64,000 bases of DNA from Sphingomonas_Q fennica_A (GTDB lineage Bacteria > Pseudomonadota > Alphaproteobacteria > Sphingomonadales > Sphingomonadaceae). Location of the stretch: positions 186,001-250,000 of the forward strand of contig JAQIJD010000001.1 in the NCBI GenBank assembly GCA_036946415.1, in the 5' to 3' direction. The stretch's first letter is position 1; every line of letters starts with the position of its first letter. Below the pieces are notes generated by a model. It was given only the letters and a program-made list of their open reading frames with translations. It was not told the DNA's origin and searched no databases. Shown piece by piece: positions 16,616 to 25,355 of the stretch. The translations under genes were made by a program, and so were the position numbers.

Positions 16616-18664
16616 TCAAAGCGACGTGAGCGTGGCCGGCGTCAGCACCTGCGGCAGGACGCGCGGCTCGCCGCCCCCGGCCGGATAGAAGAGATAGAGC
16701 GGCACGCCCGAGCGGCCGTGCTGCGAGAGGAAGCGGCCGAGCGCCGGATCGCCGTTGGTCCAGTCCCCCACCAGCACCGCCACCCGCTTGGCGGCGAAGG
16801 CGTCGTGGACCTCGGCGCGCGCGATCGAGGTGCGCTCGTTGACCTTGCAGGTCAGGCACCAGTCGGCGGTGAAATAAGCGAAGACGGGGCGGCCCTCGGC
16901 GCGCAGCGCGGCGAGGCGGGCTTCGCTGAACGGCTCCTCCCCGGCGGCAGCGGTGGCGGGGGCGGCTGTCTCGCTCGCCTGACGCGGCAGCGCGACCGCC
17001 AGCAGCAGCGCGGCGGCCAGCGCCGGGGCGAGCGGCCACCACGCCGCGGCGCGGCCGGCGAACTGACGGCGGCCGACCCACCACAGGGCCAGCGCCAGCG
17101 CGAGGGCGGCGAACAGGCCGAGCGTCATCCCGTCCACCCCCGCCTGCCGGCCGAGAATCCAGGCGAGGCCGATCGCGGTCACGAACATCGGCAGCGAGAG
17201 GATGCGGCGGAAGCGATCCATCCACGGGCCGGGCTTCGGCAGGCGGCGGCGCAGCGTGGGGACGAAGCCGAGCGCGAGGAAGGGGAGGGCCAGGCCGAGG
17301 CCGAGGCCGGCGAAGATCGCCATCGCCGCCGCCGCCGGCAGCACCAGCGCCGCGCCCAGCGCCGCGCCCATGAACGGCCCGGTGCAGGGCGTGGCGACGA
17401 AGGCGGCGAGCGCGCCCGTCCAGAAGGCGCCGCCGGCCCCGCCCGCCGCGGCCAGGCGGCCGCCGGCGGACAGCATCGGCAGCTCGAACAGGCCGGCCAG
17501 GTTCAGCGCGATCGCCGAGACGAGCAGCAACAGCACGAGGATGACGCGCGCATCCTGCAATTGGAACGCCCAGCCCGCCGCCGCCCCGCCGGCGCGCAGC
17601 GCGAGCAGGATGCCGCCGAGGATCAGGCAGACCAGCACCACGCCGGCGGTATAGGCCAGCGCCTCGACGCGCGCGGCGCGCTCGTCCCCGCCCTGGCGGA
17701 CGAGGCTCATCGCCTTGAGGCTAAGGATCGGGAAGACGCAGGGCATGATGTTGAGCAGCAGCCCGCCCAGCACCGCCCCGGCCAGCGCCGCGACGATGGT
17801 GAGCGCCGTGCCGCCGCCGCCGGGCGCTTCCTCGCCCGCCGCGCCGACCGGCACGCCGCCCGCCGCGACCGTGCCGGGATCGGCGGCGATCTCCAGCCCG
17901 CGGTCCGGCCCGATCTTCAGCACGCCCTCGATCGGGCCGGCGGGGGGCGATCCGCCCGCCTTGGTCTCGACGATCAGCCGGTCGCCGTCGCGCGTCACCG
18001 TCTGCGGCGCGGCATAATCGATCGCGCCGTCGGTCAGCGGAAAGAAATAGGCGTCCGTCGCCACCTCCGCCGCGGCGGGCAGCGGCACGGCGAGGCGGAA
18101 GCGGTCCCCGTCCTTCGCCCACGTCGCACGGGAGCCGAGCGGGCGGGGCAGCGTCGCGCGGATCGCATCGAAGCGGGTGCGCATCGCCGGATCGACCGCG
18201 CCGTCGCCCACCGTCAGCGTGGTGGAGACGGTGGCGGAGGCGGGGACGCAGATTTCGTGCGTGCATTCCAGCCAGTCGGCCTTGGCGGTCAGCGGCAGCT
18301 TCGTGCCGGGGGCGAGGCCGGCGGGGATCGTGACCTCCATCGGCTGGGCATAATCGCCCTCGTAGACGTAGTTCATCAGCCCCGAGACGATCAGCGTCTG
18401 CGGCACCGGATAGCGCAGCGGGCCGACGGTGACGCCGGGCGGCGTCTGCCATTCGATCCGCGTCTCCATGCCGCTGTCGCCGGGGTTCTTCCAATAGCCG
18501 TGCCAGCCTTCGGCCGCCTTCATCGCAAGCGCGATCTCCACGGTGCCGCCGGCGCGGGGGCTGGCGCTCTCGGCGATCAGCGAGGGGGTGATGTGCGGGG
18601 CCTGCTGGGCGACGGCGAGGGTCGGCAGGAACAGCAGGGCGAGGAGGAGGGCGAGGCGGCGCAT
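16616..18664 (-). CDS. DsbD-like thiol:disulfide interchange protein
   Basis: 682 residues. Order: signal peptide (MRRLALLLALLFLPTLAVAQ), periplasmic N-terminal domain with ECTHEICVPA (redox Cys pair), about 8 transmembrane helices including NIMPCVFPILSLK and AFVATPCTGPFMG, whose cysteines are the CcdA-type redox pair, then a C-terminal thioredoxin domain with AYFTADWCLTCKVNERTSI (CLTC). It moves electrons from cytoplasmic thioredoxin to periplasmic thiol proteins. This is the ScsB-like branch by length and N-domain. Co-oriented with the redoxin gene. Confidence 0.9.
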   Translation of the reverse strand: MRRLALLLALLFLPTLAVAQQAPHITPSLIAESASPRAGGTVEIALAMKAAEGWHGYWKNPGDSGMETRIEWQTPPGVTVGPLRYPVPQTLIVSGLMNYVYEGDYAQPMEVTIPAGLAPGTKLPLTAKADWLECTHEICVPASATVSTTLTVGDGAVDPAMRTRFDAIRATLPRPLGSRATWAKDGDRFRLAVPLPAAAEVATDAYFFPLTDGAIDYAAPQTVTRDGDRLIVETKAGGSPPAGPIEGVLKIGPDRGLEIAADPGTVAAGGVPVGAAGEEAPGGGGTALTIVAALAGAVLGGLLLNIMPCVFPILSLKAMSLVRQGGDERAARVEALAYTAGVVLVCLILGGILLALRAGGAAAGWAFQLQDARVILVLLLLVSAIALNLAGLFELPMLSAGGRLAAAGGAGGAFWTGALAAFVATPCTGPFMGAALGAALVLPAAAAMAIFAGLGLGLALPFLALGFVPTLRRRLPKPGPWMDRFRRILSLPMFVTAIGLAWILGRQAGVDGMTLGLFAALALALALWWVGRRQFAGRAAAWWPLAPALAAALLLAVALPRQASETAAPATAAAGEEPFSEARLAALRAEGRPVFAYFTADWCLTCKVNERTSIARAEVHDAFAAKRVAVLVGDWTNGDPALGRFLSQHGRSGVPLYLFYPAGGGEPRVLPQVLTPATLTSL

Positions 18665-18711
18665 GATGCCGGAATATAGGGGGTTCGGGGGTGGACGCCA
18701 GCGCGTGGCGA

Positions 18712-19629
18712 CTATCGACGCCCCAGCCACAGCTTCACCGTCAGCGCGCCGCCGCCGAGCGTGACGGGGGGATCGGCGGCGAGGCCGGCGGCCGCCATCC
18801 AGCCGGCCATCGCGTCATCGGCGAAGCCCAGCCGGGCGTGCGCGTCGCGGGTACGCAATTCCTCGCGGTCATGCGGCGCGAAATCGGCGATCAGCAGCCG
18901 GCCGCCCGCCGCCAGCAGCCGCGCCGCCTCCGCCACCACCCGATCGGGCTGGGTGGCATAGTGCAGCACCTGATGGAGGATCACCGTATCGGCGCTGCCG
19001 GCATCGAGCGGGAGGGCGGCCATGTCCCCCTGCCGCAGGTCGACCGGCAGGCCATCCAGCTTGGCGCGGGCGATGCGCAGCATCTCCGGGCTGCGATCGA
19101 TGCCGGTCGCGGCGGCGGCGGCGGGGCTGAGCAGTTCGAGCATCCGCCCGGTGCCTGTGCCGATATCGACCAGCCGGCCGACCGGCCGGTCCGCCAGCCG
19201 GTCGACGATCGCCGCCTCCACCGCCGCATCGGCGACGTGGAGCGAGCGGATCGCATCCCATTCGGCGGCATGATCGGCGAACCACGCCTCGGCCTGGGCC
19301 GCGCGCTCGGTGCGGACGGCGGCGAGGCGCGCGGCGTCGGCCGCCGCCCAGGCATCGCCCGCGGCATCGCGCCAGCCGTCCATCGCCGCTAGCAACTGCC
19401 CGTCCGCCAGCACCGCGCCCGGCCGCAGGAACAGCCAGCTTCCTTCGCGCCGCCGGTCGGCAAGGCCCGCGTCGCCGAGGATGCGGACGTGGCGGGACAC
19501 GCGCGGCTGGCTCTGCCCCAGCACCTGCGCCAGCTCGCTGACCGACAATTCCATTTGCCGCAGCAGGGCGACGATCCGCAGCCGGGTGGGATCGGCGAGC
19601 GCGCGGAAGATGGCGAGGGGGGCGGGCAT
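18712..19629 (-). CDS. ArsR-type regulator fused to a SAM-dependent methyltransferase
   Basis: 305 residues. Residues about 1-90 form an ArsR winged helix (FRALADPTRLRIVALLRQME, LGQSQPRVSRHVRILGDAGL); residues about 130-305 form a class I methyltransferase (GRLVDIGTGTGRMLELLSP, motif I; ADFAPHDREELR). In many alphaproteobacteria this fusion lies next to metF/metH and is thought to sense or act in methionine/SAM metabolism; no such neighbour is present here. ATG 19629 is chosen; upstream codons are not family-like. Confidence 0.85.
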   Translation of the reverse strand: MPAPLAIFRALADPTRLRIVALLRQMELSVSELAQVLGQSQPRVSRHVRILGDAGLADRRREGSWLFLRPGAVLADGQLLAAMDGWRDAAGDAWAAADAARLAAVRTERAAQAEAWFADHAAEWDAIRSLHVADAAVEAAIVDRLADRPVGRLVDIGTGTGRMLELLSPAAAAATGIDRSPEMLRIARAKLDGLPVDLRQGDMAALPLDAGSADTVILHQVLHYATQPDRVVAEAARLLAAGGRLLIADFAPHDREELRTRDAHARLGFADDAMAGWMAAAGLAADPPVTLGGGALTVKLWLGRR

Positions 19630-19716
19630 GGATGCGCTAGAGGATGCGGCGGGCCGAGGGTCAAGGCCTGTCGTCAAGACCTTGTGGCGACAGGCGGGCT
19701 ATGGCACCGCGCGATC

Positions 19717-20688
19717 ATGACACAATTCGTAACCCGCGGCACGCGGCTGATCCCCGCCGCGATCGCCCTCGCGCTCCTCGGCGGCTGCGCGACCGCGCCG
19801 GGCCAATATCGGCTGGCCGAGCGCGATCCGCTGGAGAAGGTCAATCGCGGCATCTGGGGCTTCAACCAGGCGGTGGACAAGGTGGCGCTGAAGCCCGCCG
19901 CCAGCGTCTACCGCACGATCACGCCGCGGCCGGCGCGGCAGGGGATCAGCAACGCGCTGGCCAATCTGACCGAGCCCTGGTCGTTCGTGAACAATCTGGC
20001 GCAGGGCAAGGGCAAGCGCGCGATGCGCACGCTCGCCCGCTTTTTGCTCAACAGCACGGTCGGCCTCGGCGGGCTGATCGATCAGGCGAGCCGCATCGGG
20101 CTGCGCCCCGCGCGCGAGGATTTCGGCCAGACGCTGGCGCGCTGGGGCGTCAACGGCGGCCCGTATGTGGTGCTGCCGATCCTGGGGCCGTCGACGCTGC
20201 GCGACGGCGTCGGCACCGGCGTCGCCTGGGTGGGCGATCCCGTCAACGCCGCGATCCGCAGCGACGAGGTGAGCAATACCGCGCGGCTGGTCTATCGCGG
20301 CGTGCAGGTGGTCTCGGCCCGGTCGGACCTTGCCGAATCGGGCGGGGACGCGTTCCTGAACAGCAGCCTCGATCCCTATGCGGCGGCGCGATCGGCCTAT
20401 CTCCAGTCGCGCCGGGCCGCGATCGTCGATCAGGAGGGAGCCGCGGCATCCCCGGACGATGCGATCGTGCCGACCGCCGCCGACGGCGCGGACGATGCGA
20501 TCGTGCCGACGGCGGCCGACGGCGCGGCAGGTGCGGACGACCCGATCGTGCCGACGCAAGCCGATGGCGGGACAGGAATTCCGCCCGTGCCCGCCGAGAC
20601 TGACGGCGCGCCCGCCCCGGCCGGGGAGGCGGTGCCGACGCCGGTCGGCGATCCGGGCCGCGTGCCGCCCGCGACGCCCGATCGCTGA
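19717..20688 (+). CDS. mlaA: MlaA (VacJ) family outer-membrane lipoprotein with repeat tail
   Basis: 323 residues. Lipoprotein signal with lipobox LLGGC at about residue 23, then the MlaA domain: RDPLEKVNRGIWGFNQAVDK, LNSTVGLGGLIDQASRIGL, GPYVVLPILGPSTLRDG. MlaA removes mislocalised phospholipids from the outer leaflet together with MlaC/MlaFEDB. After about residue 240 comes an Ala/Pro/Asp-rich tail with three copies of a 12-residue unit (DDAIVPTAADGA, twice exact, then DDPIVPTQADGG). mlaC is not adjacent here, unlike many genomes. Confidence 0.88.
   Translation: MTQFVTRGTRLIPAAIALALLGGCATAPGQYRLAERDPLEKVNRGIWGFNQAVDKVALKPAASVYRTITPRPARQGISNALANLTEPWSFVNNLAQGKGKRAMRTLARFLLNSTVGLGGLIDQASRIGLRPAREDFGQTLARWGVNGGPYVVLPILGPSTLRDGVGTGVAWVGDPVNAAIRSDEVSNTARLVYRGVQVVSARSDLAESGGDAFLNSSLDPYAAARSAYLQSRRAAIVDQEGAAASPDDAIVPTAADGADDAIVPTAADGAAGADDPIVPTQADGGTGIPPVPAETDGAPAPAGEAVPTPVGDPGRVPPATPDR
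20455..20571 (+). repeat. Tandem 36-base coding repeats in mlaA
   Basis: Three units, 20455-20490, 20491-20526 and 20536-20571, each encoding DD-x-IVPT-x-ADG-x. Units 1 and 2 differ only at synonymous sites; unit 3 follows a 9-base spacer and has three amino-acid changes. Confidence 0.85.
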
Positions 20689-20775
20689 CGGACCATCCAT
20701 CAAGCCGGATTGCCTGCCCACGACAGAGCGGATAGCCTCCCCCGATCGGAACGATGGCGTTCGGGGGGAATGGCG

Positions 20776-21114
20776 ATGACGAAGGCGGCGATGATGGCGG
20801 TGGTGGGGACGGCCTTGCTCGGCCTCGGCGCCTGCTCGCGCGAGGCGCAGCAGAATGCCGCGGCCGACGCCAGCGCCACCGCCGCCGAACTCAACGCCAC
20901 CGCCGCCAAGGCGGTCGACGATGTCGATGCCGCCACCGCCGCCAGCCTGAACGGTGCCGGCGCCGCCGCCGATCGGGCCGGTGACCGGATCGAGGCGGCC
21001 GCGGACCGCGCCGGCGCGCGCATCGATGCCGGGGCGGACGCCGCCGCGGCGCGGATCGATCGCGCCGCCGATGCGGCGGGCGATGCCGCCACCGCCGCCG
21101 CCAACCGGATGTGA
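20776..21114 (+). CDS. Small Ala/Asp-rich putative lipoprotein
   Basis: 112 residues. A hydrophobic N-terminus (MTKAAMMAVVGTALLGLGAC) ends in a lipobox LGAC, so it is likely lipidated. The mature part is a low-complexity Ala-rich heptad-like helix (repeats of AADRAGDRIEAAADRAGARI), resembling small Lpp-like or entericidin-like spacers; a coiled coil is possible. ATG 20776 has GGGGGG at good spacing; ATG 20770 is the alternative. No specific function recognised. Confidence 0.6.
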   Translation: MTKAAMMAVVGTALLGLGACSREAQQNAAADASATAAELNATAAKAVDDVDAATAASLNGAGAAADRAGDRIEAAADRAGARIDAGADAAAARIDRAADAAGDAATAAANRM

Positions 21115-21229
21115 GGGCGATGCGGGCAGGCGGCGGCACCGCGGGCGACATCATGCGTTATGGGCCCAACGCGCGCCATCCGGCGCTGCGATGCAACCCG
21201 TCCATCCTCCCTTTCGCTCCGCAGGCCGC

Positions 21230-22726
21230 ATGACCAAGCCCACCGCGTTCGACGAAGTCTGGGGTGGCGAGGCCGGCCGCACGGGCCGCCCCGAACTGGC
21301 GCGGCTGACGCAATGGATCGCGGAGACGCCGCCTGCCGAGCTGGACCGCCGCCAGCGCGCCGCCGAGGCCGCCTTCCGCCAGCTCGGCATCACCTTCGCC
21401 GTCTACGGGCAGGAGGAAGCGGCCGAGCGGATCATCCCGTTCGACATCGTGCCTCGCGTGTTCACGCAAGGCGAATGGGCGGCGCTGAGCGAGGGGCTCG
21501 TCCAGCGTGTCGAGACGATCAACGCCTTCCTGGCGGACATCTACGGCCCGCAGAAGATATTGAAGGACGGCATCCTTCCGCCCGAACTGATCCTGGGCAA
21601 TCCGCAATATCGCGGCTTCCTGGCGGGGCAGAAACCGCCCCACGGCATCTTCGCCCATATCTGCGGCATCGATCTCGTCCGCACCGGGCCGACCGATTTC
21701 TTCGTGCTGGAAGACAACGCCCGCACCCCCTCCGGCGTCTCCTACATGCTGGAAAATCGTGAGGCGATGCTGCGCCTCTGCCCCGAGCTGTTCCAGGCGT
21801 TCGATATCTGTCCGGTCGATCGCTATCCGGACGAACTGCTGGGCACGCTCCGATCGGTGGCGCCGCGCGGCGCCGGCAGCAGCCCGCGCTGCGTGGTGCT
21901 GACGCCCGGCCATTTCAACTCGGCCTTCTACGAACACAGCTTCCTAGCCGATTCCATGGGGGTCGAGCTGGTCGAGGCCGCCGACCTGGAAGTGGACGAC
22001 GACATCGTCTGGATGCGGACGATCGAGGGGCGGGTGCGCGTCGACGTGATCTATCGTCGCATCGACGACGATTATATCGATCCGCTGGTGTTCCGCCCGG
22101 ATTCGATGCTGGGCGTGCCGGGGCTGATCGCGGCCTATCGCGCGGGCAATGTCGCGCTGGTCAACGCGCCCGGCACGGGCATTGCCGACGACAAGGCGAT
22201 CTACAGCTATATGCCGGAGATCGTGCGCTATTATTCGGGCGCCGAGGCGAAGCTGCCCAATGTCGAGACGTATCGCTGCCGCGAGGCGGATGCGCTGCAA
22301 TATACGCTCGACAATCTCGAGAAGCTGGTCGTCAAGCTGGTCGACGGATCGGGCGGCTACGGCATGCTCGTCGGCCCCACCGCGACGGCGCAGCAGATCG
22401 AGGCGTTCCGCGCCGCGCTGGTGGCCGAGCCGCATCGCTACATCGCCCAGCCGACGCTGGCGCTGTCGACCGTGCCGACGCTGACCGAGGCGGGGGTGGC
22501 GCCGCGCCATGTCGATTTCCGCCCGTTCGTGCTGTCGGGTGCGGAAGGGGTCAATATCGTGCCGGGCGGGCTGACGCGGGTGGCGCTTAAGGAGGGGTCG
22601 CTGGTCGTCAATTCCAGCCAGGGCGGCGGCACCAAGGACAGCCTGATCCTGTCCGGCCCGCCGCGCGGACAGTGGCAGAGCCAGAACGGCCAGTCGCAAT
22701 CCCAGTCGCAGGGCGGGGAGGCTTGA
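21230..22726 (+). CDS. Circularly permuted type 2 ATP-grasp protein
   Basis: 498 residues: VYGQEEAAERIIPFDIVPRV, AFLADIYGPQKILKDGILPP, VLEDNARTPSGVSYMLENRE, VVLTPGHFNSAFYEHSFLAD, VKLVDGSGGYGMLVGP. These are hallmarks of the DUF404/407 (CP_ATPgrasp_2) family. It is predicted to form peptide-like bonds and normally occurs beside alpha-E and transglutaminase genes. Here the alpha-E gene follows after 2 bases, but the transglutaminase-like gene is at 8867. The C-terminal tail is Gln/Ser-rich (QSQNGQSQSQSQ). The substrate is unknown for the whole family. Confidence 0.9.
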   Translation: MTKPTAFDEVWGGEAGRTGRPELARLTQWIAETPPAELDRRQRAAEAAFRQLGITFAVYGQEEAAERIIPFDIVPRVFTQGEWAALSEGLVQRVETINAFLADIYGPQKILKDGILPPELILGNPQYRGFLAGQKPPHGIFAHICGIDLVRTGPTDFFVLEDNARTPSGVSYMLENREAMLRLCPELFQAFDICPVDRYPDELLGTLRSVAPRGAGSSPRCVVLTPGHFNSAFYEHSFLADSMGVELVEAADLEVDDDIVWMRTIEGRVRVDVIYRRIDDDYIDPLVFRPDSMLGVPGLIAAYRAGNVALVNAPGTGIADDKAIYSYMPEIVRYYSGAEAKLPNVETYRCREADALQYTLDNLEKLVVKLVDGSGGYGMLVGPTATAQQIEAFRAALVAEPHRYIAQPTLALSTVPTLTEAGVAPRHVDFRPFVLSGAEGVNIVPGGLTRVALKEGSLVVNSSQGGGTKDSLILSGPPRGQWQSQNGQSQSQSQGGEA

Positions 22727-22728
22727 CG

Positions 22729-23664
22729 ATGCTCAGCCGCACCGCGAGCGCGCTCTACTGGCTCGGCCGCTACGTCGAGCGCGCCGAATTCACTGCCCGG
22801 CTGATCGAGGCGACGGTCAGGCTCGATGCGCTGTCCGCCCGGCCGGCGGGCGAGGGGGCATGGGAAAGCGCGCTGCTGGTGACTGCGGCGGACTATGATT
22901 TCGGGCTGACCGGACAGGAGCGGACCGCCGCCAACGTCGGCCGCTATCTGACGGTGGCGCGGGAGAATCCGTCCTCGATCCGGTCCTGCCTCGATGCGGC
23001 GCGCTCCAACGCCAAGTCGGTGCGGACGGCATTGTCGCGCGATGCGTGGGAAGCGATCAACCGCGCGTGGCTGGGCCTGCGCGATCCCGCCTGCGACGGC
23101 GGCGGGCAGGCGCTGCTGGCGCTCGTCGAGCCGGTCCGCGCCGAAGCCCGCGGTTTCGAGGGCGCGCTGCACCGGATGCTGCGCAACGAACCCTACAGCT
23201 TCATCAGCCTGGGGGCTGCGATCGAGCGGGCGGACAATACGGCGCGGCTGATCGACGTGAAATACCATCTGCTGCTGCCCGAGGGCGAGAAGGTGGGTGG
23301 ATTGATCGATCGCGACCAGTGGACGACGATCCTCCACACCGTCTCCGCCAACACCGCCTATCGCTGGCTCTATACCGACGGGCTGAAGCCGTGGCTGGTG
23401 GCGGACCTGCTGATCCTGCGGCGCGAGCTGCCTCGATCGGTGGCGGCATCGGTTGACGAGGTGGTGACGCACCTGTCCGCGATCGGCCAGCGCACCGGCT
23501 TCGCCGGCGAGGCGGACCGGCTGGCGCGATCCCGGCAGGTGGCGATGGAGCGGACGACGATCGACACGATCTTCGGCGGCGGCCTGCACGAATATCTGAG
23601 CGGCTTCATCATCGAGAATGCCCGGCTGGACCGGGCGATCGCGACGCAGTTCCGGTTCGGGTGA
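22729..23664 (+). CDS. Alpha-E domain protein
   Basis: 311 residues, all-helical, starting MLSRTASALYWLGRYVERAE; later FISLGAAIERADNTARLIDVKYH. This is the alpha-E (DUF403) family, always linked to the circularly permuted ATP-grasp protein. Its stop-to-start distance to that gene is 2 bases, so the two are co-translated. Pathway role (peptide-like tagging or synthesis with the transglutaminase) is a prediction from genomic association. Confidence 0.9.
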   Translation: MLSRTASALYWLGRYVERAEFTARLIEATVRLDALSARPAGEGAWESALLVTAADYDFGLTGQERTAANVGRYLTVARENPSSIRSCLDAARSNAKSVRTALSRDAWEAINRAWLGLRDPACDGGGQALLALVEPVRAEARGFEGALHRMLRNEPYSFISLGAAIERADNTARLIDVKYHLLLPEGEKVGGLIDRDQWTTILHTVSANTAYRWLYTDGLKPWLVADLLILRRELPRSVAASVDEVVTHLSAIGQRTGFAGEADRLARSRQVAMERTTIDTIFGGGLHEYLSGFIIENARLDRAIATQFRFG

Positions 23665-23700
23665 TGGACGTCGACTGCTCCTCCGCTGAGGGGCTGGGTC

Positions 23701-23721
23701 GGTCATGCCTCCGGCATGACC
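23701..23721. repeat. Short perfect hairpin
   Basis: GGTCATGCC-tcc-GGCATGACC: a 9-base perfect stem with a 3-base loop, in the 272-base gap after the alpha-E gene. It lacks a T tract. Part of a composite repeat region with the next element. Confidence 0.55.
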
Positions 23722-23801
23722 TGAACAGAGCGGGGCGCTATTCACCCGGCGCTGGGTTGGGGTGCGGCGTGCCGGCAATCGCTTCGTCCCGAGGATGGGG
23801 G

Positions 23802-23904
23802 CCCCCTCCCTGAAAGGGAGGGGCAGGGGTGGGTTCGCGCGTTGCCGGGCGCGACCGCACCTCGCAACGAACCCACCCCCGGCCCCTCCCTTTCAGGGAG
23901 GGGA
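23802..23904. repeat. Large inverted repeat
   Basis: Left arm 23802-23836 and right arm 23868-23904 are near-perfect reverse complements (CCTCCCTGAAAGGGAGGGG, then GGGTGGGTTCG / CGAACCCACCC, then CCCTCCCTTTCAGGGAGGG). Each arm also contains its own small palindrome around TGAAA/TTTCA. Looks like a dispersed intergenic repeat of sphingomonads. It lies between convergent genes and may end transcription in both directions. Confidence 0.75.
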
Positions 23905-23936
23905 GGCGTTTCATTCTTGCTGAAGGACGGCCTGCC

Positions 23937-24914
23937 CTAGCTTATCGCCCCCGCCAGCCCCTTCGCCCATGGCAGGATCGGCCCCGCCGGCACGATGCCG
24001 CTGGGGTTCAGATCGCGGTGGCTGGCGTAATAATGGGTGCGGATATGGTCCATTTGGACCGTCTCCGCGACGCCGGGCACCGCCAGCATCCGTTCGACAT
24101 GCGCCTGCAACGCCGGATGGTCAGCGATGCGGCGCAGGTTGCACTTGAAGTGGCCGTGGTAGACGGCGTCGAAGCGGACGAGGGTGGTGAACAGGCGGAT
24201 GTCGGCCTCGGTCAGCCGGTCGCCCACCAGCCGATCGGCGGTGGACAGGCGCTGTTCCAGCTCGGAGAGCGTCTCGAACAGCGGGTGGACGGCGTCCTCA
24301 TAAGCCGCCTGCGTCGTCGCGAAGCCGGCCTTGTAGACGCCGTTGTTGACGCGATCGTAGACGCGGGCGTTCAGCGCATCGATCTCGTCGCGCAGGCTGG
24401 CGGGGTAATAATCGCCCTCCGTCGCGCCGAGGCCGTCGAACGCGCCGTTCAGCATGCGGATGATCTCCGCCGATTCGTTGCTGACGATCGTCTCCGTCTC
24501 GCAGTCCCAGAGGACCGGCACCGTCACCTTGCCGCTGTAGCCGGGGCGGGCGCGGGCATAGAGCTGCCAGAGGAAATCGGCGCTATGGAGCGGATCGCCG
24601 GTGCCGCCGCGATCCGTGGCGAAGGTCCAGCCGTCGTCCAGCATCAGCGGATCGACCACGGAGACGCCGATCATCCCCTCCAGCCCCTTCAGCGCGCGCA
24701 GGATGAGCGTGCGGTGCGCCCACGGGCAGGCATAGCTGACGTAGAGATGGTAGCGGCCGGCGGCGGCGGGGCGGCCGGGCCGCCCGTCCGGCCCCGGCCC
24801 GCCGTCCGCCGTCACCCATTCGCGGAAACCGGCATCGGCGCGGGCGAAGGCGCCGCCCTTCGCATCGTCCGTCACTTTGCCCGCCACCCAGGCGCCATCC
24901 ACCATCCTGCCCAT
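23937..24914 (-). CDS. Glutathionyl-hydroquinone reductase (GST superfamily, YqjG/ECM4-type)
   Basis: 325 residues. The catalytic cysteine is in LYVSYACPWAHRTLI; GLEGMIGVSVVDPLM, SADFLWQLYARA, VPVLWDCETETIVSNESAEI (glutathione binding) and the RFDAVYHGHFKCNL stretch are typical. It reduces glutathionyl-hydroquinones to hydroquinone plus glutathione disulfide. In sphingomonads such enzymes occur with quinone or chlorophenol catabolism, but no such genes are near. It may share a transcript with the VOC and stress-protein genes upstream. Confidence 0.9.
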   Translation of the reverse strand: MGRMVDGAWVAGKVTDDAKGGAFARADAGFREWVTADGGPGPDGRPGRPAAAGRYHLYVSYACPWAHRTLILRALKGLEGMIGVSVVDPLMLDDGWTFATDRGGTGDPLHSADFLWQLYARARPGYSGKVTVPVLWDCETETIVSNESAEIIRMLNGAFDGLGATEGDYYPASLRDEIDALNARVYDRVNNGVYKAGFATTQAAYEDAVHPLFETLSELEQRLSTADRLVGDRLTEADIRLFTTLVRFDAVYHGHFKCNLRRIADHPALQAHVERMLAVPGVAETVQMDHIRTHYYASHRDLNPSGIVPAGPILPWAKGLAGAIS

Positions 24915-24970
24915 CGCAATCTCCTTCGGCGGGGATTACGCAGGGGCCGGCCGGGCGATCCGTGCTGCCG

Positions 24971-25345
24971 TCAGTTGACGGTGAAGGCGCACAATTTGTT
25001 ACCGTCCAGATCGCGCCCGTAGGCGAAATACCAATTGGGGCCGCGAACGCGCGGTTCGCCCTCGTCGGTGCCGCCCAGCGCCAGGATGCGGGCGTGGAAG
25101 GCGTCCACTTCCGCGCGCGTATCGAACGAGAAGGAGATCATCGTACCGTTGCCGGCGGTGGCCGGCGCGCCGTCGAACGGCTGGAGGACCGCGAAATTGA
25201 GCGTGCCGTCCTTCAGATACATGCGGCCGCCGCGCGGATGATCGCCGAAGACGGTGAGGCCGATGCCGCCCAGCAGATCGTCGTAGAAGGCCTTGGCCTC
25301 CTCCAGCCGGTTGGTGCCGACCGTGGCATAGGTCATCGCCGCCAT
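24971..25345 (-). CDS. VOC superfamily (glyoxalase/bleomycin-resistance fold) protein
   Basis: 124 residues, MAAMTYATVGTNRLEEAKAF. Paired beta-alpha-beta-beta-beta modules with TLNFAVLQPFDG, a FSFDTRAEVDAFHARILALG helix and C-terminal YFAYGRDLDGNKLCAF identify the vicinal-oxygen-chelate fold. No specific enzyme can be assigned. GAGGAGA 6-7 bases upstream selects ATG 25345. It follows the universal-stress-protein gene after 10 bases, so the two are probably one operon. Confidence 0.82.
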   Translation of the reverse strand: MAAMTYATVGTNRLEEAKAFYDDLLGGIGLTVFGDHPRGGRMYLKDGTLNFAVLQPFDGAPATAGNGTMISFSFDTRAEVDAFHARILALGGTDEGEPRVRGPNWYFAYGRDLDGNKLCAFTVN

Positions 25346-25355
25346 CACATTCTCC

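Noticed and set aside
16620..17225. Upstream in-frame extension of the redoxin gene to about 400 residues
   Set aside because: The extra part runs inside dsbD in another frame; the redoxin has a clear signal peptide start at 16601.
20748..20762. GGAAC...CGTT close pair before the small lipoprotein
   Set aside because: Spacing of about 5 bases cannot form the stress promoter.
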